Positions 13,101-20,900 of a DNA stretch of 64,000 nt are shown here, piece after piece. The notes beneath the pieces were generated by a model. The model was not told where the DNA came from, searched no databases, and was given only the letters and a program-made list of their open reading frames with translations. The position numbers and the translations under genes are program-made. This DNA comes from Mytilus edulis (lineage: Eukaryota; Mollusca; Bivalvia; Mytilida; Mytilidae), in the NCBI RefSeq assembly GCF_963676685.1, contig NC_092348.1, positions 29,301,386 to 29,365,385 of the forward strand. Direction: 5' to 3'. Positions within the stretch are counted from its first letter, which is position 1. Each line of letters starts with the position of its first letter.

Positions 13101-13584
13101 AACTCGCGTCTGGCATACTTAATTATAATCCTGGTACCTTTGATAACTATTAGCTATGGCATTGTCATTTCATTTTTGATCTATGAGTTTGAATGTCCCT
13201 CTGGCATCTTTTGCCCTTCTTTTATGAAAAATGAAAAAGTAAAAATATATATTTGAATTTTTTATAGAATCATTTGAAGAAACAGAAAATGTTTTTAGTG
13301 AAGATGATTATATTCCAAAGTTAGATGAAGAATCAGATTTGATTAAATCTGGGGATACTGCAACAAGTGACAGTGATGTTGAAAATAGACAAGCAAACAT
13401 AGTAGAACAACAAAATTCAATACAAACTTGGATAAACAACAGCAGTCCAAAAGAAAAAGGATCAGGTGAAGGTCAGGAGACAAAGAACAATTCAACAAAT
13501 AGTGGAGATGAAAAGACTGGTCAAGAAAGTAATGCTCTTGAAAAGACAGAAAAAAATAAAGATGATTCAGCTGAGGATTCTTAA
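1197..13584 (+). CDS. DTNBP1: Dysbindin (dystrobrevin-binding protein 1), complete, 8 exons
   Basis: Coding exons: 1197-1225, 3233-3334, 4047-4107, 4589-4721, 5999-6154, 7040-7180, 10536-10667 and 13268-13584. All introns are GT-AG, and the sum of 1071 nt gives 356 residues, close to the 351 of human dysbindin as I recall it. Exons 2-4 encode the start of the family domain (NFDAGAELLDSYQEIW, like the vertebrate YSAGLELLSRYEDTW). Exons 4-6 (about residues 65-207) are a charged, heptad-rich coiled coil ending in EAFQDAFEDDLDYF. Exon 7 holds DALDEFLGS, matching the vertebrate EALDVFLNS. Exon 8 is an acidic, Ser/Lys/Asn-rich tail with no recognisable domain. Dysbindin is a subunit of BLOC-1, a cytosolic complex in biogenesis of lysosome-related organelles and synaptic vesicle traffic; this is family knowledge. 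The start is the first ATG that continues in frame into exon 2; a short uORF lies upstream. Confidence 0.93.
1824..2400. mobile_element. Terminal-inverted-repeat element beginning TTAAGG (DTNBP1 intron 1)
   Basis: The left end (TTAAGGTTCATGTGGACCC) is the exact reverse complement of the right end, and the arms stay similar for roughly 110 bp each (to about 1932 and from about 2283). It has no coding capacity, so it is a MITE or foldback element. A partial copy of the right half lies at about 20080-20276. Confidence 0.75.
2875..3035 (+). repeat. Mussel interspersed repeat, AAGAAGATGTGG family
   Basis: Starts with a short A-rich run and AAGAAGATGTGGTATGATTG, then runs through the cacagaaataaattaacaac segment to cataccacatattcagc. 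Partial copies of the same consensus lie at 6956-7012, 35215-35285 and 51497-51545 (+), and a longer one at 40020-40225 (-). No coding capacity seen; class uncertain, possibly the tail of a retroelement. Confidence 0.7.
4352..4537 (+). mobile_element. 5'-truncated tail of a Penelope-like element (DTNBP1 intron 3)
   Basis: About 185 bp matching the 3' untranslated tail of the element at 43402-46060, from tatggcgttcattatcactg to the shared terminus cattctcaatttta. Only the extreme 3' end is present, as expected of target-primed reverse transcription. Confidence 0.7.
5186..5890. repeat. Tandem array, about 188-bp period, four units (DTNBP1 intron 4)
   Basis: The marker tcactctgtggtt (last unit degenerate) recurs at about 5186, 5376, 5563 and 5753. 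Each unit also has the segment ggatttgtaccaaacttggacag and acttataaatggacttag. The array is preceded by gccttcgacttttgtcg and followed by gttgagcctgcga, which look like edges of one larger dispersed repeat. Confidence 0.75.
6466..6868 (+). mobile_element. Possible short Helitron-like element (DTNBP1 intron 5)
   Basis: Starts TCTATACTAATAAAGG after an A, the kind of 5' end known from Helitrons. About 400 bp later there is a hairpin (GTAGAT, loop AGAAT, ATCTAC at 6848-6864), but the terminus after it (ACTTAA) is not a clean CTRR. No coding sequence. Low-confidence call. Confidence 0.3.
6956..7012 (+). repeat. AAGAAGATGTGG-family fragment next to DTNBP1 exon 6
   Basis: Fragment covering the first 55 bp of the repeat; it ends only about 28 bp before the exon 6 acceptor and may supply part of the local branch-point region. 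Confidence 0.65.
7251..7840. repeat. Tandem array, 160-165-bp period, about 3.6 units (DTNBP1 intron 6)
   Basis: The marker ttaggcacagtacac (first unit ttaggtacag) recurs at 7251, 7411, 7576 and 7741. Units are nearly identical, including the block gtgtcaccaaagggtggaag. High identity implies recent amplification or homogenisation. No hammerhead core is present in the unit. Confidence 0.9.
8150..8319. mobile_element. 170-bp MITE with about 31-bp inverted ends (DTNBP1 intron 6)
   Basis: The ends CCGTTTCAGAATCTAA and TTAGATTCTGAAACGG are reverse complements, and similarity continues through atgggtaat/attaccca. The interior also contains weaker inverted similarity. An open frame crossing it (8172-8447) has no protein-like features. 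Confidence 0.75.
8880..9835. repeat. Tandem array, about 158-bp period, four units, with repeat-like edges
   Basis: The marker caaaaagtatacagatct recurs at 9201, 9359, 9515 and 9678; each unit also has taaagttttaagcaat-aatcataaa and a C-rich block before a T run. The block aaacagctgcg-catgag occurs twice at the left (8883, 9011), and the right end is a ggacagacggacggaca stretch. All lies in DTNBP1 intron 6. Confidence 0.8.
11530..12740. mobile_element. Possible decayed hAT-like DNA transposon (DTNBP1 intron 7)
   Basis: A left block (gggccgtaactacattgagg, then repeated ggcaaatg) and a right block (cggccccagacccctcgcc, gcctcactattaaaagaggc) have the look of the ends of hAT-type elements. No transposase is readable between them; short open frames there are not protein-like. 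Confidence 0.3.
12870..13150 (+). mobile_element. Retrozyme-like unit nested in a retroelement tail
   Basis: Resembles the unit at 22190-22445: the block tttacaaaattttgaa, then cattgattacct-like and tcaacttt-gtact segments, the hammerhead, and the downstream cctggtacctttgataac. The 5' part including the conserved hairpin is absent. Confidence 0.65.
13073..13116 (+). ncRNA. Hammerhead ribozyme, copy 1 (DTNBP1 intron 7)
   Basis: Stem I 5' strand GCGUCA (13073-13078), core CUGAUGA (13079-13085), stem II GUC/GAC closing a 7-nt loop (13086-13098), core GAAA (13099-13102), short stem III, cleavage site GUC ending at 13110, stem I 3' strand UGGCAU. One stem I pair is mismatched (C-A). The catalytic core is intact. 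It is on the same strand as the host gene. Confidence 0.7.
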
Positions 13585-14079
13585 TATTTGTAATTTAATA
13601 CAATGTACACATTCCAAAAATGTTGTTATTTTATGAATAGGACTACTTTCTTGAGAAGCACTCTCAAGTTTATAATGTAAAGAAAGACAGACTTGTTCGA
13701 ATGATAGACATTTTTGGACACTTTATTTATTTTCAAGGAAAATTATTCTGTAAACAAAAACTTATGCTATAGAAAATGGAAAGAAACCTTCAACATTATT
13801 TGACCACTAGCTTGTATTTATCAATAATGAAATATAGATTTAAGTCAATGTTTTTGAGTGTCCTTCCAGTGTTGAAATGGAAGACTATTTAACTCTTAAA
13901 TTCAGAGCAATGGCGACTTCCATATATAAGGTATTTTACTTATATTATAGTGTTTATTGATATTGCTTAATTGTTATATATGACCATGTTATTTTTCTTT
14001 TTAAAGCTTTTAACATGTTTAATGATCTTTAATGCAATGGGAACAATGTTTCATTAAGTTTTCTTTAGCTTCTTTATGA

Positions 14080-14085
14080 AATAAA
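14080..14085 (+). terminator. Polyadenylation signal of DTNBP1
   Basis: AATAAA about 500 bp after the stop codon, followed by a TATATG-rich tract. It is the first canonical hexamer in a plausible place after 13584, so the 3' UTR would be about 0.5 kb. Confidence 0.5.
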
Positions 14086-15689
14086 TATATATGTATATGT
14101 ATATATATTGTGCTTTTTGTTCTGAATATATGTATTACTGCCATTTTCAAGAATAGTCATTTTAAAGTGGCTAGTTAAAGGGATTTTGATGAAAACGGTT
14201 ATCCCATGCGGAGGTTATAAATATATAGTAGCGCTGCTTATATTTTCTTTCCATGCATGAGATAGCACACTTTAGCTGATTAAAAGACTAAAATGACAGA
14301 CAGCTCTGGCTAAAGACAAGAGAACTCAGCATTATTGAAAGTTGCAGGACTCCTAGATGTTAATACTAAACAGTGTTCTTCCCCAGGCAAAGCATTTAGC
14401 GTCATGGTAAACAGGGAAATTTGAAATACCCTCTTGTTTCTAAAAGTTATAGCATCACATCAAGGTGTAATACTACCATTGATTTTCTCCTATTTGTCTT
14501 TGTCAAATTTGCACTTTTCAAAAAAATCTGCAAAATTTGTTTCAAATAAAGAAATACTTGGCATGAGTAAAGTGTTATCCAGTACTATAGAAAAAAATTC
14601 ACATAACATTTCATTGCATATAAGAAAATAACCATCACTCGAAGTTAACCAATCAAATTTCTCACCTTATTTAATCTGGGTACAAGGTTTAGTCACCATG
14701 TAACCTCAAGATTACAAAATATTCTATAGAAATCCCAAATAAAAAAATAATGGTGCTTTGAAATACCCAAGACATATGTTTATGACACAGAAATCTTTTA
14801 CTGCAATAAAATGTAGGATTAATTACCTACAACTGTCAAATTCAAGGGAATATTTTTTCGACCTATTTTCGTATACAACCGGATGTGACGTACCATGATT
14901 TGGTGGTATTACACCTCAATAACATAATCTATAAGAAAACTAATAAAGATAGCATCACATTACCCTGATGTCAAAAGGCCCTGGGGAGAACACTGCTAAA
15001 TAAATTAAACAGATAATAGTGTGATAATCATGTTAAAAGTAAAATGACAAAAATACCAAACTCCTATGAATGTTTAAAACAGAAAGTCCGTAATAAAATG
15101 GGAAAATCGGCAGCTCAAACACATCAAACAAATGAATATTAACTGTCATATTCGTGACTTGGTGGAGATTATATGAAATCTACACCATACATTTATAGTT
15201 CATATAATATGTCTGAATCAGTTGTTAAATATATCATATACTTAGTCAATCTAAATGCCAGAACAAAAACAATATTCTAGTTGGACATAAACTTATAAGT
15301 AAGTAATTGCAATTGTTGTGTATCCCTGTTCAATATTCATAAATCAATTTAACTGACACAAATCCAGGACACAAACCATTATCAAGAGAAACACATTAAC
15401 TATAAGAGAAAAAGAATGGAACAGCATAAACACTGAACTGATACAAAAACAAACGCCAACATACATAGTAATGTAAAGATAAATATCAAAAATACAGAAC
15501 TACGAATAAAATTCTATTCAGAAAGTCCCTACTCAAATGACAAAATCAAAAGCTCAAGCACATCGAACGAATGGACTACAGTTAGTGATAAATCAACGAC
15601 ATAAGGACACAATTGTATTAATGACTAGTGATCAGAGACATGGACATCAAATGACTACTAAAAATACTAGAAAGCGATCAGTCTATAAG

Positions 15690-16085
15690 AAGGCAACAGA
15701 AGTATACCGCTGTTTGAAATTCATTAATTGATTGAGAAAAATACAAATCCTGGTTACAAACTTAAACTTAGGGAAACACATAAGAGGAGAACAACGACAC
15801 AACAAAAACACATCACTAAAATGCAACACACAGAAACGATCTATAATATCAGAATAGCCTTTTTCCTGAATTGGTACAGGAAATTTTAAGAAAAAATGGT
15901 TGGTTGAACCTGGTTATTGTGGATAACCAAACCTCCCACTTTTATGGTTAAATATAACATTAAAATTACAACGTTACATAACAGAACTAAAATACCAAGA
16001 AATGGGAGAACATACAGGACGGAGAAATACTAAAATAATAGCTATCAAAAGTTACCTGGCTTATAATTTAATACGCCAGACAAAA
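15690..16085 (-). mobile_element. Retrozyme-related repeat ending at a hammerhead cleavage site
   Basis: In minus orientation it begins GTC-TGGCGTATTAAATT (about 16086 downward), the same bases that flank the cleavage position of the hammerhead copies, then a CCAGGTAACTTTTGATAGCT segment like that after copy 1, and ends at accgctgtttg (about 15700). The ribozyme core itself is missing. Related copies lie at 26155-26745 and 63295-63545. Confidence 0.5.
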
Positions 16086-16508
16086 GGGACAAGTTTGTAT
16101 AGCTGTTCTACAGTGAGATAAGGTTTACAGTGGGGAATTAGTAGGTCCATATTTTACAGGAAAATAATTTCTCTTTTTGTAATTACAGTTCTGATATACT
16201 AACTTACCTGTATTACATGGACTTTTATCACATAATGTGTATTCCATTTTGAGGTAAAGATTGTACAAAATGTAATCGAATCTCTGCAGTTATTACTTTG
16301 TAAAGTATATTTCAGCCATCTTCGCTAAAAATGTTTTTGTACATGTAAGTACAGAGGACATAATGAGTGAGATTCTATTCCATCAACAAAGTAGAACACA
16401 ATTTTTAACGACAATAGCTTGTGATCAACTCTTCAAAAGTCTGTCTTGCATCTTTATTTACATTTAGAAAATGTCGTCGTTAACTTTTTACATTTTGAAC
16501 TTCTTCTA

Positions 16509-17480
16509 GAGAACCACTAAATGGAATGAAACCAAACATGGCATGTATGTTCCTTATGAGGTGCTGACCAAATGTTACTTTGTAGCCGATCCATCTTGCA
16601 AGATGCCCCCCAGCGGTGGACTTAGTTTAACATAGGATCCTATAGGAAATGCATACAAATGTCTTCTTTTAGAGAACCACTTAATTGAATGAAACCAAAC
16701 ATAGCATGACTGTTCCTTATGAGGTGCTGACCAAGTGTTGTTACTTCGTAGCCGATCCATTATCGCCGCCAGCGGGGGACTTACATACAAATGTCTTCTT
16801 TTAGAGAACCACTGAATGGAATGGAACCAAATACAGCATGAATGTTCCTTATGGGGTGCTGACCAAGTTTTGTTACTTTGTAGCCGATCCATCATCCAAG
16901 ATGTCCCCCAGCGAGGGACTTAGTTTAACTTAGGACCCTATAAGAAATGCATACAAATGTCTTCCTTTAGAGAACCACTGAACGGAATGATATCAAACAT
17001 AGCATGAATGTTCCTTATGAGATTCTGACCAAGTGTTGTTACATTGTCGCCGATCCAACACCCAAGATGGCCGCCAGCGGGGGGACTAAGTTTTACATAG
17101 GACCCTATTGGAAATGCATACACATGACTTCTTTTAGAGAACCACTGAATTGAATGAAACCAAACATGACATGAATGTTCCTTATGAGGTGTTGACCAAG
17201 TGTTGTTACTTTGTAGCCGATGCATCATTCAAGATGGCCGCCAACGGGGGACTTAGTTTAACATAGGACCCTATGGGAAATACATACTAATGTCTTCTTT
17301 TAGTGAACAATTGAATGGAATGAAACCAAACATAGCATGACTGTTTCTTATGAGGTGCTGACCAAGTGTTGTTACTTCGTAGCCGATCCATTATCCAAGA
17401 TGGCCGCCAATGGGGGGACTTAGTTAAACATAGGTACCTCATAATGCGAAATACATACAAATTTCTTCTTTTAAAGAACC
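16509..17480. repeat. Tandem array, 166-bp period, about six units, upstream of SLC23 copy 1
   Basis: The marker gagaaccactgaatggaatg recurs at about 16509, 16672, 16804, 16970, 17137, 17303 and 17474; spacing is 163-171 bp except one 132-bp unit. Several units carry AAGATGGCCGCCA, which contains a YY1-type ATGG core. The array ends 330 bp before the TATA box of the gene. Confidence 0.9.
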
Positions 17481-17802
17481 ACTGAATGGAATGAAACCAA
17501 ACAAAGCATAAATGTTCCTTTTTGAGAAAATGAACAGAAAAATGTAATTACATAAGAAGTTGCATAAATGGAAGCAAATAGAAAAATTGGACAGAAGGAG
17601 ACGAACAGACGAACAGAGAAAACTATATTACTTTTAAACTCCCGCTTCAACATTACAAGCAGGAAAGGATATAACATGTAATCAAAACATCGACAAAAAT
17701 CTAGACAAATTCTAGACAAAAAACACTCATCACTCAACTGGAAAATGTTTTTTTAATAACAAATTATGCATCCATCAATTCTTACTTAATAATGCGATCA
17801 CA

Positions 17803-17812
17803 CTATATATAG
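17803..17812 (+). promoter_or_regulatory. TATA box candidate for SLC23 copy 1
   Basis: CTATATATAG lies about 170 bp before the start codon and 330 bp after the end of a 166-bp tandem array. It would place the transcription start near 17835 and give a 5' UTR of roughly 150 nt. Confidence 0.4.
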
Positions 17813-17982
17813 CCAAAAAAGATGTGCATACTGATAATGTTAACACTTTTTGACATTAAGAAAAGTCTAAATAACTTTTGAAATGCAATTAAAGTTTAAC
17901 GTATGCATGGTTTACACAATATCCGTAAGCCATTTTTACTTCAAAATAACCTTTAATCACAAATGTATGTCATCTCGGAAAT

Positions 17983-20900
17983 ATGGATGCTTCTATGGAA
18001 TATGTCCGTCGTTTGTCGACTAAAAACGATATTCTTGAGAGATTGGATACTGGGAAGCCTGAAATTGAAAAAGATGACAAAGTAAGAGCTAAACACATCC
18101 TTTTTTTATAATAAAAAGATCAATAGATATCATGCGCTACTAAATGTGTTTGTATTTATATAATATGTTCTTGTGATTTTTCTCGGTGCTAGCATAATTT
18201 GTTTTTAAACTAGCATAAGGAAGTTGTCTTATTCGTGGGATTGTACCACATACTCATTTACAAGCAAGGTTTGAAGTTTTATGGAGCAGGACTATTTTTA
18301 TTTTATTTCGAAATCCAATTTAGAAACTCTAAAAAATATAGATTTTACACGAGATCACGAATTTAGAAAATCCTATCATGGATTAAAATCATAATCACGA
18401 ATTGTATAATTCGTTATCACGGACAGAACTCTTTATAACAAATATGTAGAATTAGTTAGCTCACAGTATTTCGTTATTCAGACTTTAAAAAATATTGTGA
18501 TTACGGATTAAATTCGCTCTAACAAAATTTTGAATAAGAAACCACGAATTCAATTAAAAAATCCATTATGACAATGTACAAGAAAATGCAATGGCGAATC
18601 TAATCTACAATAACGAATTATAATTTGTTGTAAGGTATTATGCAATTCGTCATGATGATTTTAATCCGTCATCATGATTTTCAAAATTCTTGTTGAAATA
18701 TATTAATGAGAGGTTTTTCTGTATATCTATTTCATAAGCAAAGTTGTATTAAGAAAGCCAAAAAAAATTGCTTACTGTATATTACAACATCAAATGTAAT
18801 CACGGGCTAGTTAGGACTTTCCAAACTATAATTTGAATTACAGTTGACGGATCCAAAAATCACTATCACATATAGAGACCCAATTATCACGAATTCATTA
18901 ATTCGTAACAACAAGTTATAAAACGTTATTGAGGATTAAATTCGTGAAACGGAATCTGACAGAATTAGTTATCACAAATATTTGTTATTTGTGACCACTG
19001 TTAAATTCATTATCACAGATTTCAAGTCGTGATCGCGTATTTGATTCTTTATTATAAAAACATGTAACAATTTCATTCGTATCAACTCGGCCGATTCCGT
19101 ACCCATATAAGGAGATTAGCGGATTCTAACGAGGATTGCCGAATAGTAACAATTTGTTAAATACTAACTCGAATAATTCAGCGCCCTCTATCCACTACTT
19201 TTCTCGAGGATGGAGTGATCGAAGTGATCGTAATATAACGACTGGATTATTCGGGTTAGTTAAATACATGATAAATGATGGAATCCGTAAGCACGAAATA
19301 TAACAATATGTGATAACGAATTTATTTCTTGATTTACAAAACATGTGTAACAACAGATTCGATATCGCCAATTTAATTCAATTCGATATTGAGTAAAATA
19401 ATATTTTGGGAGGTCTTCTTCTTTATCTAGTCACGTGATTTCTTATTTATCACCTACTTTCATATGACAAAATAATAGTACATATCCTTGATCGTCTGTG
19501 ACACTTAAATTTCGTAAATATCAACCATCCATAAAACCTACAAGTATATAAAAGAGCATCTACTAATAGTACCAAACCTCTAATCAATAAACAAGAGAGT
19601 TTTGATGTAATGAAAATATGAAAAATCCGAATTGAAGATCTTGAAAGTCACTAAAACTAGGTGCACAATGATTGATAATGGTTGATTTGACGGAATGTGT
19701 GTTTTGGTTTTTTTTTTACACAGACATCCACAATTTAAATAGGAAAAATATGTCGAGGTAGTCATACTAATAAATCATTTGCTTTATGATGAAATATGAC
19801 ATGTCTTAAATTCGGTTTATGCAGTTATTTTTTTTGGTGTATTTTTTTCTCTACATTTCTGTTATTCTTTCTCGTGTTTGAAGGAATACTCTTTTCTTTG
19901 TCAATTATTTTGTCTTTATGATAACTTTATTTTTTTATCGTTCTGTTTGTAGAAATATTTCGTATAAAGTAAGAAAAGTAGCTTTCATACATATTGATAT
20001 TAGATTTTGTCTTCATTAAGCTTTTTTTCAATTATTCATATCAATCAAGGGAAACTCTGGTGTTTATTGCATCATCTTCTGAAGAATAAAGAAAAAATGC
20101 ACAGCAAAGTTCGGTAAAGTTTTAATTTTTATGAAACATGAAATGCTTTTAAATTTTAAATCTAGATCATGTATGCCTAAAATGCTGTCAGATGCTCAGG
20201 GCTGTCTACTCTCAGAGTAGTTTTGTGGTGTAAGGGAGGCCAATTTATCCAAAAGGGTCTACATGAACCTTAAGCAAGCTTCAAAACTATTATATAGGAT
20301 AAAACAATTCGTCTAAATAAACCACATGATAACTTAAAAACTCGTGGTTAATATTCGGCTGTCGATTTACAGGATATCTTAGGAAAGAAACCATCTATTG
20401 CTGAACAAAAGACACAGAAGAATAATGTAGGAAATGAAAAGATTGAGTTGGAAATAGAAGACAATAGCTGGAAATTGTTATATAAAGTCAGCGATTCTGC
20501 ACCATTTTACATGACATTGCTGTTCGCTCTGCAGGTATTTCATTTTGCAATAGAAGATTAAGCTTCAGTAGATACTCAAACAAAATGAAATTCAGACCAC
20601 GAACAAAAGAAAATATCCACATTTATACATCTGTTATAGTTTACAATTTGTATTTTGAAATTATCTTAAGCATCCACAATAACTGTAAAGTTAAAACAAT
20701 AACTGTAAAGTTAAAATAATTCTAAAACTAATACAACATTTATCACGTCTATTTGTCGATGGTGGTAGCGACCTTCACAAGTTTAGAAAATGAAATGATA
20801 CCCTTTTTAGAATCTAATTAAGGGCAATTTTGATATGACGTATTTAATTGGTCGTAAAACGCAGAATTTTATATCAACTATCAGCATTATTGCCATCTAA

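Larger units (their letters stand above)
12728..13210 (+). mobile_element. Tail of a second Penelope-like family, split by a retrozyme
   Basis: Left part (ggcatgtggagcaggatcgg to about 12870) and right part (about 13150, ctatggcattgtc, to ccctctggcatcttttgccc) together match the 3' tail seen in minus orientation at 33715-33960. The middle is an unrelated hammerhead-bearing unit inserted later. Confidence 0.65.
13590..16500. other. Intergenic region between DTNBP1 and SLC23 copy 1
   Basis: Holds the DTNBP1 3' UTR (to about 14100) and then dispersed repeats. I see no further coding exon; open frames at 14434 and 15537 are not protein-like. 15036-15170 is a fragment of the mussel repeat with caaaaatacc-aactcc and tgacttggt. 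Confidence 0.4.
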
